A program made the position numbers and the translations under genes. This document shows, piece after piece, positions 7,555 to 14,547 of a stretch of DNA of 38,826 nucleotides. A model generated the notes under the pieces. It did not search any database and was not told where the DNA came from. It worked only from the letters and a program-made list of their open reading frames with translations. This DNA comes from Arthrobacter sp. H20 (GTDB lineage: Bacteria > Actinomycetota > Actinomycetes > Actinomycetales > Micrococcaceae): contig NZ_KI914726.1 of assembly GCF_000520515.1 (NCBI RefSeq), positions 15,180-54,005 of the forward strand, in the 5' to 3' direction. Numbering within the stretch: the stretch's first letter is position 1; every line of letters begins with the position of its first letter.

Positions 7555-7956
7555 ATGCCAATGGACGTGCAACCCGAGACTTACAAGATGGCCGATTTTC
7601 GTGCGCCGCTTTATGAGGTGAAAGCGAATCTCTTTAAGGGGCTCGCCCACCCGGTGCGTATCCGCGTGCTGGAGTTACTCTCTGCCGCACCCGAGGTGTC
7701 GGTGTCTGACCTATTGTCAGCTACCGGATTGGAAGCCTCGCATCTGTCACAGCACCTGTCGGTGCTGCGCCGCTATCATCTGGTGAAATCGGAGCGGCGG
7801 GGTCTCCAACAGTTCTACATGCTTGCCAATCCTCTGGTTGCCGAACTGCTGGCGGTTGCCCGGGGGCTCCTCGAGGGCGTTCTCCATGCCACGAAGGAAG
7901 ACCTTGAGTATTCGGCGTCAGCCGGCCACTCGGTCGCTGGCGACGGCTCCAAGTGA
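7555..7956 (+). CDS. ArsR-family regulator without visible metal site
   Basis: A 133-residue winged-helix regulator. KANLFKGLAHPVRIRVLELL opens the ArsR fold, and SDLLSATGLEASHLSQHLSVLRR is the recognition helix region, followed by the wing VKSERRGLQQFYML. There are no cysteines, and the dimer helix ANPLVAELLAVARGLLEGVL lacks the D-x-H...H-x2-H zinc ligands seen in the regulator at 25228. It therefore probably does not sense metal. A GGAG site 4 nt before the ATG at 7555, or 10 nt before the ATG at 7561, leaves a two-codon doubt about the start. Its stop overlaps the SulP start as GTGA, so it probably controls that transporter and itself. Confidence 0.9.
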   Translation: MPMDVQPETYKMADFRAPLYEVKANLFKGLAHPVRIRVLELLSAAPEVSVSDLLSATGLEASHLSQHLSVLRRYHLVKSERRGLQQFYMLANPLVAELLAVARGLLEGVLHATKEDLEYSASAGHSVAGDGSK

Positions 7957-9641
7957 GAGCCCTCTCCACCCTACGGACCCTGCTACCCACCGTCCGGGAC
8001 TATTCCCAGGTACCGCGATCCTGGCGGGGCGACCTCATTGCAGGCCTCACCGTCGGAATCGTCGCGTTGCCGCTGGCCCTGGCATTCGGCGTCAGCTCGG
8101 GGGCAGGAGCGGCGAGTGGTCTCATCACCGCAGTCGTCGCGGGGCTGGTCGCGGCGGTCTTCGGTGGCTCCCACGTTCAGGTTTCAGGGCCCACCGGCGC
8201 GATGGTCGTGGTATTGGGGCCGGTCATAGCGGCGCATGGAATTGAAGCGCTGGCCCTCGTCACCGTTATGGCTGGTCTGATGGTGATCGCTGCTGGTGTG
8301 CTGAAGCTCGGGCAGGTCGTGTCCTTCTTGCCATGGCCCGTCATCGAGGGATTCACCCTGGGAATCGCCGTCATCATCTTCCTTCAGCAGGTGCCAGCCG
8401 CCATTGGCGAGGATGCTGGCCCCAGCAGCAACTCAGCGATCTCCGCCCTCCAGGCCATCGGCGCTTCCTCCCCCGCAGAATCCATGGCGGCGGTTGGCCT
8501 GGTCGCCCTTGTGGCCCTCATCATGATTGTTGCCCCACGAATCCATTCGAGGATTCCCGGCTCGATCGTCGGAATCGTCGTCGCCAGCGTGTTGGCTCAG
8601 GTGCTGGCTATGCCCGTTGCCAGAATCGGAGCACTGCCCGATTCCCTACCCGCCCCAGCAGCGCCGGGCTGGGATTGGGGATTGATCGTGGTGCTGGCCG
8701 CTCCCGCCGCAACCATCGCCATCCTGGCCGCGATCGAGTCACTGCTCTCCGCACGTGTGGCCGCCTCGATCTCAGATACCGGGTCCTACGATGCAGACAG
8801 GGAACTCTTTGGCCAGGGTCTTGCCTCAGTTGCCTCAGGATTCTTCGGCGGCATGCCCGCCACAGGCGCAATCGCCCGAACAGCCGTGAACATCCGATCA
8901 GGAGGGCGTACCAGGCTCGCGGCAATCACTCACGCTCTGGTCCTCCTCTTCGTGGTCTATCTGGCCACCGGCCCTGTCTCAGGAATCCCGCTGGCCGCGT
9001 TAGCTGGTGTCCTGATGGTTACCGCCGTGCGGATGGTCTCCTTTTCCACACTGCGCAGCGTGGTCGGTTCAACCCGCGGCGATACCGTGGTGCTCATCGT
9101 GACAGCAGTTGTCACCGTCTCGTTCGACCTGATCCAGGCGGTGGGCATCGGGGTGTTGGTGGCAGCCTTCTTCGCGCTACGGTCGCTGGTAAAGTCCGGC
9201 GGGGTCCACCGCGAAGAAATCTCCGGTCCGGCCCAGGATGGCGACTCGCGGATTGCCATCTACCGGATCGAGGGTGCACTTTTCTTCGCCGCCGCGGAAC
9301 GGGTGCTGGATCGGGTCAGCGACACCCGCAATGTTGAGGTGGTAATCATCAGAATGTCCCAGCTCCAGTCGCTGGACGCGACAGGGGCACGCGTCATCGC
9401 TGACCTGGTGAACACCCTTGAGCGCCGCGGAATCACAGTGCTGGTCAAGGGAGTCCAGGACCGTCACCTTCGTCTGATCACCAAAGTTGGGGTACTCCAA
9501 TCCCTGCGTCACCAAAAGCATCTCTTTACCGCTCTGGACGCCGCCGTCGAACATGCCCGAAGCCACGTCGTCCGAAACCGGGCCGCCCAACCCCTCCCAG
9601 AATCCGGACAGTATCCGGCTGCTTCACCGGAGATTGGGTGA
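7953..9641 (+). CDS. SulP-family anion transporter with STAS domain
   Basis: A 562-residue SulP protein starting with GTG that overlaps the ArsR stop. YSQVPRSWRGDLIAGLTVGIVALPLALAFG and VSGPTGAMVVVLGPVIA are typical of the SulP membrane core, which spans about residues 20-415 in many hydrophobic helices. A STAS domain follows at about 430-545 (IAIYRIEGALFFAAAERVLD, then SLDATGARVIADLV). The family carries sulfate, bicarbonate or other anions with protons or sodium; the ion is not predictable here. A SulP gene also lies near dormancy genes in mycobacteria, but no DevR-like box is seen before this operon. The Ser of the LDATG loop, which is phosphorylated in anti-anti-sigma STAS proteins, is absent. 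Confidence 0.92.
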   Translation: MRALSTLRTLLPTVRDYSQVPRSWRGDLIAGLTVGIVALPLALAFGVSSGAGAASGLITAVVAGLVAAVFGGSHVQVSGPTGAMVVVLGPVIAAHGIEALALVTVMAGLMVIAAGVLKLGQVVSFLPWPVIEGFTLGIAVIIFLQQVPAAIGEDAGPSSNSAISALQAIGASSPAESMAAVGLVALVALIMIVAPRIHSRIPGSIVGIVVASVLAQVLAMPVARIGALPDSLPAPAAPGWDWGLIVVLAAPAATIAILAAIESLLSARVAASISDTGSYDADRELFGQGLASVASGFFGGMPATGAIARTAVNIRSGGRTRLAAITHALVLLFVVYLATGPVSGIPLAALAGVLMVTAVRMVSFSTLRSVVGSTRGDTVVLIVTAVVTVSFDLIQAVGIGVLVAAFFALRSLVKSGGVHREEISGPAQDGDSRIAIYRIEGALFFAAAERVLDRVSDTRNVEVVIIRMSQLQSLDATGARVIADLVNTLERRGITVLVKGVQDRHLRLITKVGVLQSLRHQKHLFTALDAAVEHARSHVVRNRAAQPLPESGQYPAASPEIG

Positions 9642-9687
9642 AACAGGAAGGGGTATGACCCAGGTTCGACCGCCGCCGGGGCGATAC

Positions 9688-9730
9688 GGGACCAAAGCCC
9701 CTGTGAGCTTCCAGCCGATCAATGGATGCT
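9688..9730 (+). promoter_or_regulatory. DevR-like box and -10 element before a Usp pair
   Basis: The box GGGACCAAAGCCCC (9688-9701) is followed after 23 nt by GATGCT (9725-9730) and GGG. Predicted transcription begins near 9737, about 56 nt before the ATG at 9793. This argues that the longer open frame upstream of 9793 is not translated. Confidence 0.65.
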
Positions 9731-9792
9731 GGGTACCAAGGACCCGTGCGCAACTGCGCGCCAAGCCCCGCTCACAACGGACGGACAACTCA

Positions 9793-10266
9793 ATGAATGA
9801 CCACCCCAGCCCGGAAAAATTCATTGTCGTTGGAGTCGACGGTTCGCCGTCCTCGATCCTCGCGTTGCAGTGGGCCGCACGCCTCGTTCCCACGGTCGGC
9901 ACTACCATCAGAGCCGTGGCAGCGTGGCAGGTCCCATACACCTATTACGAGTTCCCAATTTCCGGCTGGGATCCGAAGAGCGTTGCCGAGACCATACTGT
10001 CGGAGTCACTTTCAAAGGCTTTCGTCGGCGATCCGCCCGCAACAGTCAGTGCCTTGACCCGTCAGGGGTCGCCGGCACGAGTGCTCCTGGACGAGAGTCA
10101 GGGCGCGCAGATGCTTATCGTCGGAAGCCGAGGACATGGCGGGTTCGCCGCACTGCTGCTCGGGTCTGTCAGCTCCGCTGTCGCCGAACATGCACAGTGT
10201 CCGGTGCTGATCGCCCACGGCGCGACGACCGACGAATCAGCAGCTGGAAAGCCCGGCACCTCATGA
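9793..10266 (+). CDS. Universal stress protein, single Usp domain
   Basis: A 157-residue Usp protein: FIVVGVDGSPSSILALQWAA at the N-terminus and IVGSRGHGGFAALLLGSVS, the G-2x-G-9x-G-S signature, near 113-131, then VAEHAQCPVLIAHG. The frame stays open well upstream (an ATG at 9655 is in frame), but the start at 9793 gives the normal Usp beginning and leaves the DevR-like promoter outside the gene. The ribosome site is weak. The stop overlaps the next Usp gene by 4 bp (ATGA). Confidence 0.9.
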   Translation: MNDHPSPEKFIVVGVDGSPSSILALQWAARLVPTVGTTIRAVAAWQVPYTYYEFPISGWDPKSVAETILSESLSKAFVGDPPATVSALTRQGSPARVLLDESQGAQMLIVGSRGHGGFAALLLGSVSSAVAEHAQCPVLIAHGATTDESAAGKPGTS

Positions 10267-11114
10267 AGGAAAGCATCGTCGTCGGATATGACGGCTCGGA
10301 TCAGTCACGGCTAGCTCTGCGCTGGGCGGCAGCACAGGCGGTGCTGGAGGAGCGCACGCTGCATGTAGTGCATGGGTGGATCTGGCCCCTGCTCACCCAT
10401 GATCTCGGGCCAGTAGAGGGCATCGCGGACAGCGGAATCAAGCATGCTGCCGAGGCTGTCCTTTCCGAAGGTGAAATTGAAGCGAATCGATTGGCTCCCG
10501 GGCTCGATGTGAAGACAAGCCTCATCTCTGGGGTCCCGTCGGAAGTCCTCGCCCGGACGTCACAGGATGCCCATCTGGTGACTGTCGGTAGCCGCGGACT
10601 GGGCGGATTCCTGGGTCTTCTCGTTGGTTCGGTCAGCCTGAAACTGGCAACTACCGCTCACTGTCCTGTGGCGGTCGTTCGCGCTAAGGAGGCCTCGACT
10701 GGGCCTGTGCTGATCGGGGTCGACGGGTCGCCAAAGAGTGAGACTGCACTGGACGATGCGATCGCGCTGGCGGCACTATGGCGGGCGCCACTGAAGATCA
10801 TGCACGTGCGGGATGATGTCCGCCTGTTTGGGCGCAATCACTCGTACCCGGGCTCGGACGTGTTGGCCATGCAGATTCTCTCCGCTGCTGTGCTCCGGGC
10901 ACGGGCCGCAGTGTCGGACCTCGAGATCGAACCGGCCCTGGTAACCGGCCACTCGGTACCTGGCACCATTCTCAACGCCGCCGCATCGGCGCGGATTGTG
11001 GTGGTCGGCGAAACCGGACAGGGGAAGTTCATTGGCGCTGTTGGCTCCACGGCGCAGGCCATTCTCCACCACGCCAAAGGAAACATTCTGATCTCCCGGC
11101 ATCCCGGGAACTAG
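10263..11114 (+). CDS. Universal stress protein, two Usp domains
   Basis: A 283-residue tandem Usp protein. The first domain (about 3-140) runs from SIVVGYDGSDQSRLALRWAA to VGSRGLGGFLGLLVGSVSLKL. The second (about 148-282) runs from GPVLIGVDGSPKSETALDDA to VVGETGQGKFIGAVGSTAQAIL. Both keep glycine-rich ATP-binding signatures, the second in a looser form. The ATG at 10263 overlaps the previous stop, so it is coupled to the single-domain Usp gene. It ends 3 bp before the convergent phosphoketolase stop. Confidence 0.9.
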   Translation: MKESIVVGYDGSDQSRLALRWAAAQAVLEERTLHVVHGWIWPLLTHDLGPVEGIADSGIKHAAEAVLSEGEIEANRLAPGLDVKTSLISGVPSEVLARTSQDAHLVTVGSRGLGGFLGLLVGSVSLKLATTAHCPVAVVRAKEASTGPVLIGVDGSPKSETALDDAIALAALWRAPLKIMHVRDDVRLFGRNHSYPGSDVLAMQILSAAVLRARAAVSDLEIEPALVTGHSVPGTILNAAASARIVVVGETGQGKFIGAVGSTAQAILHHAKGNILISRHPGN

Positions 11115-11117
11115 CAG

Positions 11118-13484
11118 TCAGGGCCTGGGCGTCCATTCCCAATCCCGAATCTCGGGCATATCCTCACCCTCGGTTCGGATGTACTGCCGATGCTCGATCA
11201 GTTTGTTCTTCAACTCCTCACGGAAGTGGGAGGAGATGTCCTTCAGGCGAGGGACCCTGTCAATCACGTCGATGGCCAGGTTGAAACGGTCGATCTGGTT
11301 CATCACACACATGTCGAACGGCGTCGTGGTGGTGCCTTCTTCCCTGTATCCGCGCACGTGGAAGTTGTCGTGATTCGTCTGACGGTAGGTCAACCGGTGG
11401 ATGAGCCAAGGATACCCGTGGTAGGCGAAGATCACTGGCTTGTCCGAGGTGAACAGCGAGTCAAACTCCGGTCCGGACAGACCGTGGGGGTGTGCAGTCT
11501 GGTCTTGCAGCCGCATCAGATCCACCACATTGACCACCCGGATCCGGAGGTCCGGGAAGTGGGTCTGTAGGATCTCGACCGCGGCCAGCGTTTCCATCGT
11601 CGGGACATCGCCGGCGCAGCCCATGACGACGTCGGGCTCCTCCTCTGCATCAGAGCTGGCCCAGTCCCAGATGCCAATTCCTTTGGTGCAGTGCTGGATT
11701 GCCGACTCCATATCGAGGTACTGCAGCTGAGGCTGCTTACCTGCAACGATGATGTTCACGTACTGGCGGCTGCGCAGGCAGTGGTCGGCCACCGACAGGA
11801 GCGTGTTCGCGTCGGGCGGGAGATACACGCGGACAACATCAGCTTTCTTATTGACCGCGTGGTCGATAAACCCTGGATCCTGGTGCGAGAACCCATTGTG
11901 GTCCTGTCTCCACACATGAGAGGTCAGCAAGTAGTTCAGGGAGGCCACCGGGCGGCGCCACGAAATGCTGTTAGCGGTGCTCAACCATTTGGCGTGCTGG
12001 TTGAACATCGAATCGACAACGTGGATGAACGCCTCGTAGCACGAGAAGAACCCGTGTCGACCGGAGAGTAGGTAGCCTTCGAGCCACCCCTGACACGTGT
12101 GCTCGGACAGGATCTCCATTACCCTTCCGTCGCGGGCCAGATGATCGTCTCCGGGAACGGTTTCGGCGTTCCATGCCCGGCCCGTAGCCTCGAGGATCGC
12201 ACCTAATCGGTTGGAGTTGTTCTCGTCTGGGGCAAAGACCCGGAAAGATTCCATGTTTGCGCTCATCACGTCCCGAAGCAGGGTACCGAGCACCGTCGTC
12301 GCCTCGACCGCGCCCGTCCCTGGGCTGGTGATCTGGACCGCGTAGCCCCGGAAATCCGGGATGTGCAGGTCCTGAAGCAAGATCCCTCCATTGGCGTGGG
12401 GGTTGGCGCTCATCCGTCGGGGACCGTCCGGGTGCAATCCGCTGATACTCGCGACCGGCGTGCCGTCGTCGTTGAACAGCTCCTCCGGACGGTAACTGCG
12501 CATCCACTTTTCGAGGATCACCCGGTGCTCGGTGTTCTCCCGCGCTTCGCTGAAGGGCACCTGATGCGCACGCCAGGTCCCTTCCACCTTCACCCCATCA
12601 ACTTCAACGGGGCCGGTCCACCCCTTGGGCGACCGGAGCACGATCATGGGCCATCGGGGGCGTTCAGCCTGGCCTTCGACGCGCGCCCGATACTGAATGT
12701 CCCGGATCTCGTCGAGGCAGGCATCGAGTACGCGGGCGAAGTCCTGGTGCATCTGATCCGGATCCGAGCCTTCAACATAGTGCGGGGCATGGCCGTATCC
12801 GCGCAGCAGATCGTCCAGCTCCTCGTGACTGATTCGTGCCAGGATGGTCGGATTGGCGATCTTGTAACCGTTGAGGTGAAGGATCGGCAGGACGGCACCA
12901 TCTCTGCGGGGGTCAACGAACTTGTTGGAATGCCAGCTTGCCGCGAGAGGTCCGGTCTCGGCCTCTCCATCGCCAATCACCGCTGCAACGGTGAGCTCAG
13001 GGTTGTCGAAAGCTGCGCCGTACGCATGGGACAGGGCGTAGCCAAGTTCCCCTCCTTCGTGGATGGAGCCAGGGGTTTCCGGAGCCACGTGGCTAGGGAT
13101 GCCCCCCGGGAAGGAGAACTGGTGGAACAGGCGACGCATACCGGTCACATCCAGTGAAACCTCCGGGTAGGTTTCACTGTAAGTGCCTTCGAGCCACGCT
13201 GCCGCGACTGGAGACGGCCCACCATGCCCCGGACCCATGATGTAAATCATGTCCAGATCACGCGCCATGATGGCCCTGTTCAAGTGTGCGTAGATGAAGT
13301 TCAGCCCAGGGGTAGTCCCCCAGTGGCCCAGCAGCCGGGGCTTGATATGTTCAGGCCTCAACGGTTCCCGAAGGAGGGGGTTATCCATCAGGTAGATCTG
13401 CCCGACTGAGAGATAATTGGCCGCCCGCCACCAGGCATGGATGGTGGAGAGTTGGGCAGGACTAAGTACCGGCTGCAAGCTCAT
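11118..13484 (-). CDS. xfp: Xylulose-5-phosphate/fructose-6-phosphate phosphoketolase
   Basis: About 788 residues, the full length of Xfp. The thiamine-diphosphate enzyme splits xylulose 5-phosphate (and often fructose 6-phosphate) with phosphate to acetyl phosphate and an aldose phosphate. Family landmarks are [40 protein letters not shown], the IMGPGHGGP segment, the cofactor-binding [13 protein letters not shown], and [13 protein letters not shown] chose the ATG at 13484; a GTG three codons upstream (13493) is the other option. The promoter seems to be the leftward half of the bidirectional box at 13545-13616. With acetate kinase it would give ATP without respiration, which fits the dormancy-type context; no acetate kinase gene is in this window. 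Confidence 0.95.
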   Translation of the reverse strand: MSLQPVLSPAQLSTIHAWWRAANYLSVGQIYLMDNPLLREPLRPEHIKPRLLGHWGTTPGLNFIYAHLNRAIMARDLDMIYIMGPGHGGPSPVAAAWLEGTYSETYPEVSLDVTGMRRLFHQFSFPGGIPSHVAPETPGSIHEGGELGYALSHAYGAAFDNPELTVAAVIGDGEAETGPLAASWHSNKFVDPRRDGAVLPILHLNGYKIANPTILARISHEELDDLLRGYGHAPHYVEGSDPDQMHQDFARVLDACLDEIRDIQYRARVEGQAERPRWPMIVLRSPKGWTGPVEVDGVKVEGTWRAHQVPFSEARENTEHRVILEKWMRSYRPEELFNDDGTPVASISGLHPDGPRRMSANPHANGGILLQDLHIPDFRGYAVQITSPGTGAVEATTVLGTLLRDVMSANMESFRVFAPDENNSNRLGAILEATGRAWNAETVPGDDHLARDGRVMEILSEHTCQGWLEGYLLSGRHGFFSCYEAFIHVVDSMFNQHAKWLSTANSISWRRPVASLNYLLTSHVWRQDHNGFSHQDPGFIDHAVNKKADVVRVYLPPDANTLLSVADHCLRSRQYVNIIVAGKQPQLQYLDMESAIQHCTKGIGIWDWASSDAEEEPDVVMGCAGDVPTMETLAAVEILQTHFPDLRIRVVNVVDLMRLQDQTAHPHGLSGPEFDSLFTSDKPVIFAYHGYPWLIHRLTYRQTNHDNFHVRGYREEGTTTTPFDMCVMNQIDRFNLAIDVIDRVPRLKDISSHFREELKNKLIEHRQYIRTEGEDMPEIRDWEWTPRP

Positions 13485-13544
13485 GATCTCCACCCTGTTG
13501 CCTAGGGGCAGTGCGCTCCAGTGCCATAAGGCCCCAATCTGCCC

Positions 13545-13616
13545 AGTGGTCCGGAACGATGAGGGTCAGTTTCCGGACTAAAGGCCCTACCAGCGCCGAA
13601 TCAGCGAAGCTACAGT
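13545..13616. promoter_or_regulatory. Bidirectional DevR-like promoter
   Basis: The box CGGACTAAAGGCCC (13574-13587) has a -10-like hexamer at 23 nt on both sides: TACAGT (13611-13616, plus, followed by GGG) and ACCACT (13550-13545, minus, followed by GGG). The plus side reaches the ATG at 13623 after 6 nt, so that gene is probably leaderless. The minus side leads to the phosphoketolase. Confidence 0.65.
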
Positions 13617-13622
13617 GGGGAA

Positions 13623-13787
13623 ATGGAAACGCAACTCATTGATCCTGACCTGTATGTTGCGCTGGGGGTGGTGGCCGGTGGAGGCCTCGCCCTGGCCGCC
13701 GGCTTTGGTGCGCTGGGCGTAACGGTTGCCGCGGGCCTCGGCCTCGTCGCCGGCGCAGTAGTTCGGCTGGTTCAGGCGGGGCGGTGA
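13623..13787 (+). CDS. Small glycine/alanine-rich membrane protein
   Basis: A 54-residue open frame from an ATG six bases after a predicted -10. After METQLIDPDLYVALG it is almost wholly hydrophobic, rich in Gly, Ala and Val, with two possible membrane helices separated by GFGALG, and ends VRLVQAGR. No family is recognised. The promoter geometry matches that of the gene at 724, which argues that it is real. It is followed after 7 bp by another small membrane protein and then a PNPOx gene, probably in one operon. Confidence 0.65.
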   Translation: METQLIDPDLYVALGVVAGGGLALAAGFGALGVTVAAGLGLVAGAVVRLVQAGR

Positions 13788-13794
13788 TCCCCTG

Positions 13795-14019
13795 ATGAAA
13801 AGGTCAGGACCCAGGAGGTGGAAGGACCTGACGGTGAAGCAGCAGACTGCTGTGCTGGCGTTGGGGTCCGTGCAGTTATCGCTCGCAACCACGGCATGGG
13901 CCGATCTGGCCAACCGGCCGGAGGCACAGGTCAACGGGCGTACGAGCCTGTGGGCGGCTGCCATCGCCATCAACTTTCTTGGACCAATGCTGTACTTCCT
14001 CCGAGGAATCCGCCGCTAG
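13795..14019 (+). CDS. Small membrane protein resembling a PLDc_N-type domain
   Basis: A 74-residue protein with a basic start (MKRSGPRRWKDLTVKQQ), one hydrophobic helix (about 18-34), a loop DLANRPEAQVNGR and a second helix (about 50-69) ending in GPMLYFLRGIRR. Two helices with a short polar loop and a final YF-G-R pattern resemble the PLDc_N (phospholipase D nuclease N-terminal) domain, which also occurs alone in small actinobacterial proteins. The match is by eye only. There is no clear ribosome site; translation may be coupled to the small gene 7 bp upstream. Confidence 0.7.
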   Translation: MKRSGPRRWKDLTVKQQTAVLALGSVQLSLATTAWADLANRPEAQVNGRTSLWAAAIAINFLGPMLYFLRGIRR

Positions 14020-14065
14020 GGGCCTGGTAGCGCATCCAATCACTCACTAGAGAGAACAGGCACTA

Positions 14066-14515
14066 ATGACTACACCGTTTGATCAGGATGAATTCTGGGA
14101 TTCGCCGGGGCTGTTGCGCGCGTCCCAGCCCCTCAGCACCGACGAGTGCTGGGCACTGCTGGCAGGTCAGACAACTGGTCGCATCGGCTTCCTGCATGAG
14201 GGACTGGTCACCATCTTCCCGCTGAACTGCATCGTGCACGACCGCGGCGTGTATTTCCGCACCTCGGAGGAGGGCGTGATTGCCCGCAGCCAGCTGGAGC
14301 GGGCTGCGTTTCAGCTGGACCACCTGGACACGGGAACGCGCAGCGGGTGGACCATCCTGATCAACGGCGCGATCGAACGCGTCACCGATCCAGGACTTCT
14401 CACGACCCTGTGGGGCAGCCGCGCCGACGAACCCTGGGCTCCCGGACAGCGCAACGTGTTCTTCGGGATCAAACCCACCAGGATAAGCGGCCGACGGCTC
14501 GATTCAGTCCATTGA
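14066..14515 (+). CDS. Pyridoxamine 5'-phosphate oxidase-fold protein
   Basis: A 149-residue paralogue of the protein at 724-1176. It shows ECWALLAGQTTGRIGFLHEG, the strand VTIFPLNCIVHDRGVYFRT, SGWTILINGAIERV, and the C-terminal ISGRRL. The split-barrel fold suggests FMN or F420 binding; the substrate is unknown. AGAGAG lies about 14 nt before the ATG, far for a ribosome site. It is probably the last gene of the unit starting at the promoter near 13611. It ends 23 bp before the convergent dehydrogenase stop. Confidence 0.88.
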   Translation: MTTPFDQDEFWDSPGLLRASQPLSTDECWALLAGQTTGRIGFLHEGLVTIFPLNCIVHDRGVYFRTSEEGVIARSQLERAAFQLDHLDTGTRSGWTILINGAIERVTDPGLLTTLWGSRADEPWAPGQRNVFFGIKPTRISGRRLDSVH

Positions 14516-14528
14516 GGTCGGCCGGCGT

Positions 14529-14547
14529 CGACTGTCATCTACAGTCG
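14529..14547. terminator. Short hairpin between convergent genes
   Basis: CGACTGT (14529-14535) and ACAGTCG (14541-14547) pair around a 5-nt loop, overlapping the stop of the dehydrogenase gene. It is a modest hairpin without a T-tract. Confidence 0.35.

Noticed and set aside
8333-9337. 334-codon open frame inside SulP
   Set aside because: It is a shadow rich in Arg and Pro in another frame of a clear transporter gene.
9487-9792. Open frame extending the Usp gene far upstream
   Set aside because: It overlaps the SulP gene end and contains the DevR-like promoter; the Usp family begins at 9793.
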